Shown one piece after another: positions 8,309 through 17,586 of a DNA stretch of 64,000 bases. The stretch comes from Hymenobacter canadensis (lineage in GTDB: Bacteria > Bacteroidota > Bacteroidia > Cytophagales > Hymenobacteraceae). The DNA lies in contig NZ_CP114768.1 of assembly GCF_027359925.1 (NCBI RefSeq), forward strand, positions 124,001-188,000, in the 5' to 3' direction. Every line of letters begins with the position of its first letter. Position 1 is the stretch's first letter. The translations under genes were made by a program, and so were the position numbers. Below the pieces are notes generated by a model. That model was not told the origin of the DNA, did no database searches, and saw only the letters and a program-made list of their open reading frames with translations.

Positions 8309-10633
8309 CTATGCTTTCACGTCGTAGCGGTCAAGCATCATCACCTTGTCCCAGGCCTTCACAAACGCCTTCACGAAGCGTTTATGGCCGTCGTTGCCGG
8401 CGTACACTTCCGCCACGGCGCGCAGCTGGCTGTTCGAGCCGAACAGCAGGTCGGCGCGGGTGGCCGAGTAGCGGTTTTCGCCCGAGGTGCGGTCCTTCAG
8501 CCAGAAGGTCATGCCGCGCGAGTCCGACTTCTTCCAGTCGTAGTCCGTGCTGGTGAGCACGTTGAAGAAGTCGTTGGTGAGCACGCCTTCACGGTCGGTG
8601 AAAATGCCGTGCTTCGAGCCGTCGTAGTTGGCGTTCATGGCGCGCAGGCCGCCCGTAAGGGCCACCCACTCAGGCGAGGTCAGCGAGAGCAGCTGGGCCT
8701 TGTCGAGGAACATCTCCTCGGGGGCCACGTGCTTGGCAATCTGGTTGAAGTCACTATCGAGGAAGTTGCGGAAACCGTCGGCTACCGGCTTCAGCCAGGT
8801 GAACATCTCGATGTCGGTGAGCTCCTGGGTGGTGTCGCGGCGGCCCGGGGTGAAGGGTACTTCGGTGGGCACGCCCGCGTCGGCGGCGGCTTTTTCGAGG
8901 GCTGCGCAGCCGCCCAGCACGATGAGGTCGGCCAGCGAAACCTGCTTGCCGCCTTTGCTGTCCTTATCGGTGCCGTTGAAATCGGCCATTACCTTCTGCA
9001 GGGCCGCCACTACGGGCACCGTGCGGCGGTTGATTTCCCAGTCTTTCTGCGGGGCCAGGGCCAGACGGCCCCCGTTGGCGCCGCCGCGCTTGTCGCTGTG
9101 GCGGTGCGTCACGGCCGACGAGAAGGCCGTGAACACAAGGTCCGACACAGAAATGCCGGTAGCCAGGATGGACTTCTTCAGGTCTGCAACATCCGCCGCG
9201 TCGATGATGGTGTAGTCGGCCAGCGGGATGGGATCCTGCCAGAGCAGGTCGTTTTCGTTGACCTTCTCGGGGCCGAGGTACCGCTCCCGGGGGCCCATGT
9301 CGCGGTGGGTAAGCTTGTACCAGGCTTTCGAGAAAGCCTGAGTGAAGGCATCGAAGTCGTTGAGGAACTTCTCGCAGACGGCGCGGTACTCGGGGTCCAC
9401 CTTGAGGGCAATGTCCGTGGTCATCATCATCAGGTCGTTCATTTGGCCTTCGATGTGCGCGTCGGGCGTTTTGGGGGCGCTTTTGTCCACCGGGGTCCAC
9501 TGCAGCGCGCCAGCCGGGCTGCGGGTCTGCTCCCACTCAAACTTGAACAGGTTGATGAGGTAGTCGTTGTCCCACTGCGTGGGGTTGGGGGTCCAGCTGC
9601 CTTCGATGCCGTTGGTCATCGTGTCTTCGGCGTTGCCTTTGCCCTGGGGGTTGTGCCAGCCCAGGCCCATAGCCTCCATGGGCGCGATTTCGGGCGCCAC
9701 GCCAATTTTGTCAGACGGCACCATGCCGTGGCTCTTACCGAAGGCATGGCCGCCGGCAATCAGGGCCACGGTTTCCTCGTTGTTCATGGCCATGCGCGTG
9801 AAGGTTACGCGGATGTCGTTGGCGGAGGCGGCCGGGTCGCCCTTGCCGTAGGGGCCTTCGGGGTTCACGTAAATAAGGGCCTGGTGCGAGGCGGCCAGCG
9901 GGTTTTCCAGATCGTAGTCGGCGTCGCCGTTGCGGCCGCGCCAGCGCTTGTCGCGGCTCACCATCTCGTCGGGCGACTTTGCCTTGGACATATCGTGCAC
10001 TACTTCGGGGCCCCAGTAGGTAGCGTTGTCGGCCTCCCAGGCATCCTGGCGGCCGCCGGCGAAGCCGTAGGTCGGGAAGCCCATGATTTCGAGGGCGCAG
10101 TTACCGGTCAACACAATCAGGTCGGCCCAGGAGAGGGAGCTGCCGTACTTCTGCTTGATGGGCCAGATGAGGCGGCGCGACTTGTCGGTGTTGCCGTTGT
10201 CCCACCAGCTGTTAATGGGGGCGAAGCGCTGCAGGGCCTCGCCGGCGCCGCCGCGGCCGTCGGCAATGCGGTAGGTACCGGCCGAGTGCCAGGCCATGCG
10301 AATCATCTGCGGACCGTAGTTATTGTAGTCGGAGGGCCACCAGTCCACTGAAGTCGTCAGGAAGCCCTTGATTTCGTTTTTCAGCTCCTCCAGGTTGATG
10401 GAGTTGAAGGCTTCGGCGTAGTTGAAGTCGTCGCCCAGGGGGTTGGCCTGCGGGCCGTTCTGGTGCAGAAGCTCCACCTTCAGGCGGTTAGGATACCAGT
10501 CGGAGAGCGTGGGCGGTGTGCCTTCCACGCCGCCGATCCGGTCGCCACCGAAGGGACACTTACCGGGCATTTCGAAAGTTTTGGTGTTGGTCTTGTCGTT
10601 ACTCAAGTTGTGCATGTCTTTCATGTCGTTCAT
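8309..10633 (-). CDS. katG: Catalase-peroxidase KatG
   Basis: Haem enzyme of about 774 residues that breaks down hydrogen peroxide and also acts as a peroxidase. The distal site reads [13 protein letters not shown] (Arg, Trp, His) and the proximal His lies in [13 protein letters not shown]. The Trp with the Tyr of YVNPEGPYG are two members of the Met-Tyr-Trp crosslink typical of KatG. The second, haem-free half is complete, so length is normal. The frame opens at 10690, but ATG 10633 (MNDMKDMHN) is preferred because the extra 19 residues have no family counterpart. It has its own terminator at 8227 and is not in an operon. Confidence 0.95.
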   Translation of the reverse strand: MNDMKDMHNLSNDKTNTKTFEMPGKCPFGGDRIGGVEGTPPTLSDWYPNRLKVELLHQNGPQANPLGDDFNYAEAFNSINLEELKNEIKGFLTTSVDWWPSDYNNYGPQMIRMAWHSAGTYRIADGRGGAGEALQRFAPINSWWDNGNTDKSRRLIWPIKQKYGSSLSWADLIVLTGNCALEIMGFPTYGFAGGRQDAWEADNATYWGPEVVHDMSKAKSPDEMVSRDKRWRGRNGDADYDLENPLAASHQALIYVNPEGPYGKGDPAASANDIRVTFTRMAMNNEETVALIAGGHAFGKSHGMVPSDKIGVAPEIAPMEAMGLGWHNPQGKGNAEDTMTNGIEGSWTPNPTQWDNDYLINLFKFEWEQTRSPAGALQWTPVDKSAPKTPDAHIEGQMNDLMMMTTDIALKVDPEYRAVCEKFLNDFDAFTQAFSKAWYKLTHRDMGPRERYLGPEKVNENDLLWQDPIPLADYTIIDAADVADLKKSILATGISVSDLVFTAFSSAVTHRHSDKRGGANGGRLALAPQKDWEINRRTVPVVAALQKVMADFNGTDKDSKGGKQVSLADLIVLGGCAALEKAAADAGVPTEVPFTPGRRDTTQELTDIEMFTWLKPVADGFRNFLDSDFNQIAKHVAPEEMFLDKAQLLSLTSPEWVALTGGLRAMNANYDGSKHGIFTDREGVLTNDFFNVLTSTDYDWKKSDSRGMTFWLKDRTSGENRYSATRADLLFGSNSQLRAVAEVYAGNDGHKRFVKAFVKAWDKVMMLDRYDVKA

Positions 10634-10882
10634 GATGGTTTGCTCTAAGATCGTCGAATTTGGGTAAGCCGTCGGTAGCACGCCGCTCATTCAGTGTTAG
10701 TCGGCTTAAACGCAGAAACAGAGTCCGTGGCTGGATTTTAAGGAAACCTTAAGGCGCCTGGCACAGCAGTGTCGATGCCCCCCCGCTCCCGCGGCCCCGC
10801 GGCCTGGTTTCCAACGCACCGTTGCGAGGCATCTTTGCCCCCGCCCCCGGAATGCGTCGACTCCGAAACACGCCCGGGATGC

Positions 10883-13800
10883 CTAGAGGCCGGCCGCGCG
10901 GCGCGTTTGCTGCTCGGCCGTCATCTCCACCAGCACCTGGCGCAGAATCCGGTCGGCGGCCTCCACCAGCGGCTGCAGGTCGTCGTAGGAAAATGGCCCG
11001 GCCCAGTTCTCGAGCTGGTCCATCAGCTTGAGGGCCGTATGAATCTGGAGGTGGCGCAGGCTGGGGCGCAGCATGTGGGCCGCCGCCTGCAGGCCGGTCA
11101 GGTTGCCCACGGCCAGGGCCGCGTGCAAGCCCTGCAGCGTGCGTTGGGTGCTGTCTATAAATGTCTGGATCATCGACGACACGAACTTCTGGTCGCCCTG
11201 CGACATGTTTTGCAGTATCTCCAGGTTGTAGATCATCGACGGCGCTGCGAGCGCCGCGGGCAGGGCGGGCTGGGCAACCTCGTTCGGGGAACCGGGGACT
11301 GCCGCCGGCTGCAGCAGCCAGTCGCAGAGCAGCTGCAGCAGCTCGTTCTCGTAGAAGGGTTTGGTGAGGTAATCGTCCATGCCGGCGGCCAGGCAGCGCT
11401 CTTTCTCGCCGCTTACGGCCGAGGCCGTGAGGGCAATAATCGGAAGGGTCAGGCCCAGGTCGTGGCGCAGGCGCCGGGTGGCCTCGAAGCCATCCATCAC
11501 GGGCATCTGCATGTCCATCAGGATAAGGTCGAAAGAATTCCGCGCCACGCAGTCGAGAGCCACCTGCCCGTTTTCGGCTTCGGTCACCTTCATGTGAGCG
11601 TTCAGCAGGAAGGTTTTGGCCATCAGCCGGTTGTACTCGTTGTCTTCCACGAGCAGGATTTTCTTGCCGCGCAGCTCCTGCAGGTTGGTGCCGACCACCA
11701 GGCCCCGGTGCGGCAGGTCGTCGATGGTGCCCATGAGCAGGGTCAGCACGAAGAACGTATCGGTACCCTGGTTTTTCACGCTCTCAATAACGACTTCGCT
11801 GCTCATCAGCCGGGCCAGGCTGCGGCAGATGTTCAGGCCCAGGCCCGTGCCCCCAAACTGCCGGGTGATGGAGGGGTCTTCCTGGCTGAACTCCTGAAAG
11901 ATATGCTGCAGGTACTCGGGGGCAATGCCGATGCCCGTGTCGCGCACCGCAAAGCCCAGCTTCACGGTGCCTTCCTGGAAATCCACCACTTTGCACTCAA
12001 TGCTGACTTCACCCTTTTCGGTGAACTTTACGGCGTTGCTGGCCAGGTTCAGCAGAATCTGGGTGATGCGGTGCGGGTCGCCGAGCACCACGTCGGGCAC
12101 CAGCGAGCTTACCTTGACCTTCAGCGACAGACCCTTTTCCTCGGCTTTGTAGAGCAGCGTTTTCTTCACCTGCTCGCAGAGGCGGTTCACGTTGAAGCCG
12201 ACGTGCTCCAGGGTCATCTTGCCCGAGTCGAGCTTGGACAGGTCCAGAATATCGTTGATGATGACCAGCAGGTTTTCGGCTGAGGTGCTGATGGCGTGCA
12301 GGTAGTTGCTCTGGCGGGGGGCCAGGGAGGTTTTGGCCAGCAGCTGGCTCATGCCCAGAATGGCGTTCATGGGCGTGCGGATTTCATGGCTCATGTTGGC
12401 CAGAAACTGCTCTTTGACCCGGGCCGACTGCTCGGCCTGCTGCATGGCTTCGCGCAGACTCTGCTCCATCTGCTTATGAGCGGTGATGTCGAGGCCCACG
12501 GCAATGGTGCCGGCCACGCGGTGCTCCTGGTCGTAGAGCGGGGCGGCTCCGGCAAACACCCACTTGGTTTCCCCCGATTTGGTGACCAGCGGTATCTGGT
12601 AGGAGTTGCTGAGGCCCTGGCGGCGCATGCTGAGCTGCTGGTCCAGATAGGACACACTCTCGGGCGGTACTAGCTTCGGGGGCAGGGTCTGGCCAATCAG
12701 CTCCTCCTTGGAATAGCCGATAATAGCGCAGTAGGTGGAGTTAACGTAGAGCACGCGCTGGTCCAGGTCCATTTCCACCAGGCCCAGCTCCATGTTGTCG
12801 ATGATGGTACGGTACTTTTCTTCGCGCAGGCGCAGGTTGGTTTCGGCCAGGTAGCTATCGGTGATGTCCTCGAATTTCCACAGAAAACCGATATCGGTGC
12901 CGTTTTCCTCTACCGGCACAAAGTCGCGCTCCACCAGCCGGCCGTTGCGCAGGCGCAGCAGGTTGTGGCGTACCTCGTGGCGGTCGGCCACCAGCTCGGG
13001 CATGTCGGCCAGGGGCCCTTCCTCCAGCGGACCCTGCACCGCAGCCCTCACCTGTGCCTCAATCGGGCCGTAATCTGCGCCAATGAGCTCTTCGGGGGAC
13101 TGCCCCAACCCAAACATCCGGCAGAAGGCCTCATTGGTCAGCACCACCTTGCGGTTTTCATCCACCAGCAGCACGCCGCGCTTCAGCTTTCTGATGGTGG
13201 TGGTCAGGCGCAGGGCCGTCGTCGCGAGGGCAGCCTCACTCTTCCTGCGCGCCGAGATATCGGCAAATATGCCCGTGAAAATCAGCTTGTCCCCCTCGTT
13301 GTCCCGCTTGGTGATAATGCCCCGGTTCAGCACCCACTTGTAGTCGCCATCGGCGCAGCGGATGCGGTGCTCGCAGCTGAAGAACTCGCTGTCGCCGCGG
13401 TGGTAGGCCTTCCAGGCGGCATGCACGGCGGGAGCATCGTCGGAGTGCACAAGCTCGGCCAAGGTGCGGCATTCCTGGCCGGGGGCGTGGCCCGAATAGC
13501 CCAGCATCAGCCTGCCCTCGGGCGAAAAGCTGACGTAGTCGGTTTTATAGTGATATTCCCAAGTGCCAACGCCCAGGCCTTCTATTGCCATTTGGGCGCG
13601 CAGGGAGCTTTGGCGGGCCTCGCGCTCGGCGTCGCGGCGCAGGGTCACGTCTTCCAGGCTACCGCTACGCACGATACCCTGCTCGTCGCAGCCTGACATT
13701 AGCGAACTGGTCTGGCACCAGCGCATTGGCTGGCCCGGTACTAGTAGCCGGAATTCCACGCTCACCGGCGCATGGCTGGCTACGCCTGCATCGAGAGTGG

Positions 13801-14527
13801 TAAGAAAGCGTGATTTGTCATCGGGATGAATGTAGGTGCGCAGGTCTTCCAGGTTTTCAATACCGAACCGGTCGTGGAGCTGCGGGCTGCAATACAGCAC
13901 CTCACGTGGGCCCGCCGACGCGTGCGGATGGCGCACCCGGTAGAGCACGCACGGCGCATATTGGGCCAGGACATGAAACCGTTCTTCGCTTTCGACCAGG
14001 GCCAGCTGTGCCCGGCGCTTCAGCGAAATATCCTGCAGCAGGCCCACAAACAGCTCCACGGTCTGGGTTTCACTGATGATGGGCAGCATTTTGAGCCGTA
14101 GCCAGTTACGTTCATCCTGGGGCCGCGGGTCGGGTACCTCCACCTGAAATTCCTTGCCCCGGGCAATGCACCCGTTCACTGTTGCCTCAATGGCTGCATC
14201 CGGCTGCAGGTCGGGCGGCAGGTGCGCAACGGAGCGGCCCAGCACCTGGGGCAGCGTACAACGGAAGCGCTCCAGAAAGGCCTCGTTGGCCCAGACAATA
14301 CGGCCCTGGTGGTCGGTATGCAGCATCCCGTCGAAGATGTGCTGCGCCTGCTTCAAAAATGCGGCGTTGTCCCGGATGCCGGGCGGCAGCATGGCTTTTA
14401 TTGCGGCCAGCTCGGCCCGTAACGATTCAATCTCAGTATCGCGCTGGTGCAGGGCTTGTTTGAGCGCGGCGGGAGTAGCAGAAGCAAGCATAAGCAGGGG
14501 TAGCAATAAGGTCGGGAACAGGAGCAA
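10883..14527 (-). CDS. Hybrid sensor histidine kinase with multiple PAS domains, receiver and Hpt-like tail
   Basis: A 1214-residue signalling protein. An N-terminal hydrophobic stretch and coiled-coil segment is followed by at least five PAS modules, recognised by closing motifs such as [36 protein letters not shown] and DITAHKQME. The phosphoacceptor His is in [18 protein letters not shown] (about residue 710). The ATPase domain (about 810-910) shows [13 protein letters not shown] receiver domain (about 950-1065) has the Asp in [13 protein letters not shown]. The last 110 residues resemble an Hpt module with AAHMLRPS, so an intramolecular His-Asp-His relay is likely. No partner regulator or target gene is adjacent; the signal is unknown. 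Confidence 0.9.
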   Translation of the reverse strand: MLLFPTLLLPLLMLASATPAALKQALHQRDTEIESLRAELAAIKAMLPPGIRDNAAFLKQAQHIFDGMLHTDHQGRIVWANEAFLERFRCTLPQVLGRSVAHLPPDLQPDAAIEATVNGCIARGKEFQVEVPDPRPQDERNWLRLKMLPIISETQTVELFVGLLQDISLKRRAQLALVESEERFHVLAQYAPCVLYRVRHPHASAGPREVLYCSPQLHDRFGIENLEDLRTYIHPDDKSRFLTTLDAGVASHAPVSVEFRLLVPGQPMRWCQTSSLMSGCDEQGIVRSGSLEDVTLRRDAEREARQSSLRAQMAIEGLGVGTWEYHYKTDYVSFSPEGRLMLGYSGHAPGQECRTLAELVHSDDAPAVHAAWKAYHRGDSEFFSCEHRIRCADGDYKWVLNRGIITKRDNEGDKLIFTGIFADISARRKSEAALATTALRLTTTIRKLKRGVLLVDENRKVVLTNEAFCRMFGLGQSPEELIGADYGPIEAQVRAAVQGPLEEGPLADMPELVADRHEVRHNLLRLRNGRLVERDFVPVEENGTDIGFLWKFEDITDSYLAETNLRLREEKYRTIIDNMELGLVEMDLDQRVLYVNSTYCAIIGYSKEELIGQTLPPKLVPPESVSYLDQQLSMRRQGLSNSYQIPLVTKSGETKWVFAGAAPLYDQEHRVAGTIAVGLDITAHKQMEQSLREAMQQAEQSARVKEQFLANMSHEIRTPMNAILGMSQLLAKTSLAPRQSNYLHAISTSAENLLVIINDILDLSKLDSGKMTLEHVGFNVNRLCEQVKKTLLYKAEEKGLSLKVKVSSLVPDVVLGDPHRITQILLNLASNAVKFTEKGEVSIECKVVDFQEGTVKLGFAVRDTGIGIAPEYLQHIFQEFSQEDPSITRQFGGTGLGLNICRSLARLMSSEVVIESVKNQGTDTFFVLTLLMGTIDDLPHRGLVVGTNLQELRGKKILLVEDNEYNRLMAKTFLLNAHMKVTEAENGQVALDCVARNSFDLILMDMQMPVMDGFEATRRLRHDLGLTLPIIALTASAVSGEKERCLAAGMDDYLTKPFYENELLQLLCDWLLQPAAVPGSPNEVAQPALPAALAAPSMIYNLEILQNMSQGDQKFVSSMIQTFIDSTQRTLQGLHAALAVGNLTGLQAAAHMLRPSLRHLQIHTALKLMDQLENWAGPFSYDDLQPLVEAADRILRQVLVEMTAEQQTRRAAGL

Positions 14528-15136
14528 CTTCCGTTCTCACCGTTCGGAATCATTTAGCAAATAGTGGATTGGACCACCTGGGGTGAGTTATCAGGCTAAG
14601 TAGCGAAGGCCCGCCAGTACCCGCGCCACCGGGGGCGTGCCGTACTCGCGGCAAAGCTCGTCCGCGAAGTAGCTGGCCGCGGCCACTCATACCGGGCCCG
14701 GGGGCATCCTGTCGAGGCAGTCCGGGGCACTCCGGCAACGGGGTTCAGCGAATGGTCACCATTCAGCAACTGCCCACGCCAAGGAGCGTTTCCTGCAGTA
14801 AAAACGACGAAGGATGTCATCATGATCTGAGATAATGATCAGCTGTAAATTCAACTTCACACGTGCCAGGGAATAGACGGCGCCGGAAGCAACTCCGTAG
14901 GGGAGAGACCAGAATGGCTAAGCAGCTAAAGTTAACACCAGATACCAGCAATTCTACACAATAGTATATATGGGATAGTGTGGAAAAAAGACAGCCCCTT
15001 TCATTCTCCGGCCAGTTCAGGCACACCGATGCGAACAATTGCCCGGACTACCCTCTGCTCATGACTGCCTGATCCGGTTTCCTCCGCTTTATGCCCCTGC
15101 CGCTACGGCAGAGAAGCGCTACTGCCAGGCGGCGGT
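14528..15136. other. Intergenic region without an intact gene
   Basis: No credible gene is seen. On the minus strand a stretch ending at about 14597 reads YFADELCREYGTPPVARVLA before a stop; it looks like the broken tail of a small protein of unknown family. The rest is AT-richer than its surroundings. Confidence 0.5.
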
Positions 15137-15345
15137 TTACAAAGCCCCGGATAAGAAGATCTGCCGGTTCTGGAGGCTGCGGGCAGCCGTGGCCTCGAAC
15201 TTTTTGCCGCGATGGGTACGGTAGTCGCCGCTGGTAAGCTCCCGGGCAATCTGCTGAAGGGTGTTGCCCTGTTGGCGCAGGAGCATGGACCGGCGAGTAA
15301 TCTGGTGGTTTTCCTTGTTTTCGCGGGCTTTCTGCTGACCAACTC
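15137..15345 (-). pseudogene. Recombinase-like helix-turn-helix tail (relic)
   Basis: The minus-strand frame reads RSMLLRQQGNTLQQIARELT, then SGDYRTHRGKKFEAT. This resembles the DNA-binding tail of serine recombinases (long gap, HTH, then GYRTRRGKPF). The open frame runs on upstream, but that part is antisense to a PAS fragment and is not convincing. No catalytic domain is present. Confidence 0.35.
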
Positions 15346-15353
15346 CTTCCCTC

Positions 15354-15562
15354 ATGCCGGCCGCCGCCGCCGTTGAAGCCACCGAGCGTAGCCCCAATCT
15401 TATTCTGCGCCTGACCGCCGACGGGCAGCCCGCATACACCAACCCGGCGGCCAGCGCTTTCGAGCGCACCCTCGACGAGGCTACGGCCCAGGCCCTGCTG
15501 CCGGCGGTGAAGGCTACCGTGGCAGCCGAGCTGGCCATGTTGCGCCGCGTGCTGGCCGCCCC
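15354..15562 (+). pseudogene. PAS-domain fragment of a sensor protein
   Basis: About 70 codons reading RSPNLILRLTADGQPAYTNP, which matches the first strands of PAS domains found in Hymenobacter-type sensor kinases. It stops shortly after joining a flippase fragment in another frame near 15562. It is probably a deletion join of two unrelated genes and not a working protein. Confidence 0.45.
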
Positions 15563-15826
15563 CATCTCAACCGGCTGAAAGTGCTGCTGATGCTGGCCGT
15601 GAACGTGACCGGCGACGTGGTAGCCATCCACTTCACCCACGGCATCTACGGCGTGGCTCTGGCCTGCTTGCCCACTATTCTGGCTGGATTTGTGTTCGGA
15701 TTTAGCTTATTGCAGCGCGAGCTGCCCGCCCGCTGGGCCGAGGGTCGCCGCCTGCTACGGCTTTCATCGGACCCAGATGCTTCCGCATCGACGGCCCCGC
15801 AACTGGCGGCAAGTTCCCCCTATTGA
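15563..15826 (+). pseudogene. C-terminal fragment of a membrane flippase/exporter
   Basis: The frame reads HLNRLKVLLMLAVNVTGDVVA and continues through two membrane segments, like the last helices of an O-antigen flippase (MATE/Wzx type). It is truncated at the 5' end where the PAS fragment begins. It precedes a glycosyltransferase, which fits a former polysaccharide locus. Confidence 0.45.
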
Positions 15827-15845
15827 CTATGTTTAGTGACTGACT

Positions 15846-16754
15846 ATGCGTATTGCCCATCTCATTCTGGTTCATCAGGGCCCCGCGCAGCTGGCGCGGC
15901 TGCTGCAGCGGCTGGCTCATCCGCAGGCTACCTGCTTCGTGCACCTCGATGCCAAGGCCGATTTCGCCGACTTCGCCCACCTGGCCGGGCAGCCGGGCGT
16001 GATGTTCACCCGGGCGCGGCTCAGCGTACGCTGGGGCGGCTACTCGCTCACGGAGGCCGCCCTGGCAGGACTGGCCGAGATGCTGGCCCACCCCGGCCCG
16101 GCCTTCACCTACTTCAACGTGCTCAGCGGCCAGGACTACCCGCTGCGCCCGGCCGCCGACATCCACCGGTTTTTCGAGCAGCACCCGGGCATCTCGTTCA
16201 TGGAGTATGATGCGCCGGACTCGCCCTGGTGGCAGGCCAATCGCAGCCGCGCCGAGCAGTACCACCTCACCGAATATTCGTTTCCCGGCCGCTACGGTGT
16301 GCAGCGGCTACTGAACGCGGTGCTGCCGCGCCGCCGGTTTCCGCTGCCCGGCTACGAGCTCTACGGCGGCCGCATGGGCGGCTGGTACACGCTCAGCCAC
16401 GAGTGCGCCCGCTACGTGGTCGATTTTGTGGCCGCCCGCCCGGCCCTGCGCCGCTTCGCCCGCCTCACCTGGGGCTCCGACGAGTTTCTGCTACACACCA
16501 TTCTGCTCAACTCGCCGCTGCGGGCCCTCATCGTCAACAACAACCTGCGCTACATCGACTGGAGCGGAGGCGGGGCCAGTCCGCGCACCTTCACCCTGGC
16601 CGACCTGCCGGCGCTGCTGGCCACCGACCGCCTCTGGGCCCGCAAGTTCGACCCCCGCCACGATGCCGCCGTGCTCGACGCGCTGGATGAACGGGTTCTG
16701 GGCGTGACGCCAGCAGCCCCGGCTGCTTCAGCCCCTGGGAGTCTTTCGAGCTGA
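15846..16754 (+). CDS. Family-14-type glycosyltransferase (beta-1,6-GlcNAc-transferase-like)
   Basis: A 302-residue cytoplasmic or membrane-associated glycosyltransferase. It has no signal peptide and starts MRIAHLILVHQGPAQLARLL. The typical core-2/I-branching features follow: FVHLDAKAD (about residue 33), VRWGGYSLTEAALAGL (about 62) and NVLSGQDYPLRP (about 94), then WGSDEFLLHTILLNS near residue 208. The family transfers GlcNAc or related sugars in surface polysaccharide assembly. It lies 19 bp after a flippase fragment, suggesting a decayed polysaccharide cluster. Confidence 0.8.
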   Translation: MRIAHLILVHQGPAQLARLLQRLAHPQATCFVHLDAKADFADFAHLAGQPGVMFTRARLSVRWGGYSLTEAALAGLAEMLAHPGPAFTYFNVLSGQDYPLRPAADIHRFFEQHPGISFMEYDAPDSPWWQANRSRAEQYHLTEYSFPGRYGVQRLLNAVLPRRRFPLPGYELYGGRMGGWYTLSHECARYVVDFVAARPALRRFARLTWGSDEFLLHTILLNSPLRALIVNNNLRYIDWSGGGASPRTFTLADLPALLATDRLWARKFDPRHDAAVLDALDERVLGVTPAAPAASAPGSLSS

Positions 16755-16920
16755 AACCGCAGGACGATCTGCGATTCACATTCTGGTCTGTGCGTTTTAC
16801 CCTGGCCTACACAGCGGCCAAGCGGCCCCTGCGGCGCCGGGTCAGATGGCCGGCCACCATTCAAGGACCGGCCAACCCTCTGCCCCACAGGCGGCCGAGG
16901 CTGGGGCATCCGGTGGGGCA

Positions 16921-16972
16921 GGCCGGCCGTCGGCAATGACGCGCGTGGTGCAGCCATTGCCGACGGCCGGCC
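16921..16972. other. Perfect 18-bp inverted repeat (hairpin)
   Basis: GGCCGGCCGTCGGCAATG at 16921-16938 pairs without mismatch with 16955-16972 across a 16-nt loop. There is no T run after either arm, so a standard terminator is doubtful. It lies between the glycosyltransferase and a broken M50 gene. Confidence 0.8.
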
Positions 16973-17009
16973 GACTGTGCTACCCGCCACTCAAGCCACC
17001 GCTTAGCTG

Positions 17010-17405
17010 ATGAAAACGTTACGCATAATAGGGTCCTTGCTGATTGGCGGACTGGCTGGTGGGCTGGGAGCCCGCTATGGAATGCACGTGGCCCAGGGCG
17101 TGCCCTGGAGCGGTGGCCAGAAACTCGCTCTGCTGCTGTTGCCGGCGGTCTGGCTGCTGGCGGTGCTGGCGCACGAGCTGGGCCATGTGTTGCTGGGCCA
17201 GCTAAACGGCTTCCGCTTTCGTTGGCTGGCCGTGGGGCCTTTCATGTGAAAAAAGCAAGCTGGCCGGGTGCGTTTCCAGTGGAACAAAGACCTGAATACG
17301 GCCGGGGGCATGGCCCTCTGTGTGCCCCCGGAAACTCAAGATTTGCGACGGCGCTTCATAGCCTTCGCCGCTGGCGGTGGCCTTCTTGTAGCAACGGGTG
17401 GATAA
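17010..17405 (+). pseudogene. M50-family metallopeptidase interrupted by in-frame TGA and truncated
   Basis: The first 79 codons contain two membrane segments and AHELGHVLLGQLNGF, the zinc-binding HExxH of site-2-type M50 proteases. TGA at 17247-17249 interrupts the frame after GPFM. The same frame then continues as AGRVRFQWNKDL, GGMALCVPPETQDL and FIAFAAGGGLLVATGG before a stop at 17403. The remaining membrane core of an M50 protease is missing, so the gene is both nonsense-mutated and cut short. Confidence 0.7.
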
Positions 17406-17586
17406 AATGACGCTAAGCGTTCCAGCGGTGGTGAGCATGCGCTACAGGACGCGTAACACGTTTCACACTAGCGTGTGAGCCATCTTGTTTCCTCGTGCAG
17501 CAAACCATGACGCTACTTTAGGAAAGCACTTTGCCAAAGCCGGCTAGATTTGCTGATATAAGTGGACCGATATATCGTAAGTGCAC

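Noticed and set aside
8246..10351. A 701-codon open frame on the plus strand
   Set aside because: It is antisense to katG, whose minus-strand sequence matches the family over its full length. Long antisense frames are common in GC-rich genes.
10769..12283. A 504-codon open frame on the plus strand
   Set aside because: Antisense to the hybrid sensor kinase; no domain or start signal, and His/Gln-rich composition typical of antisense frames.
14596..15038. Several small minus-strand frames between the sensor kinase and the recombinase relic
   Set aside because: No family-like sequence, no consistent start, and composition like non-coding DNA.
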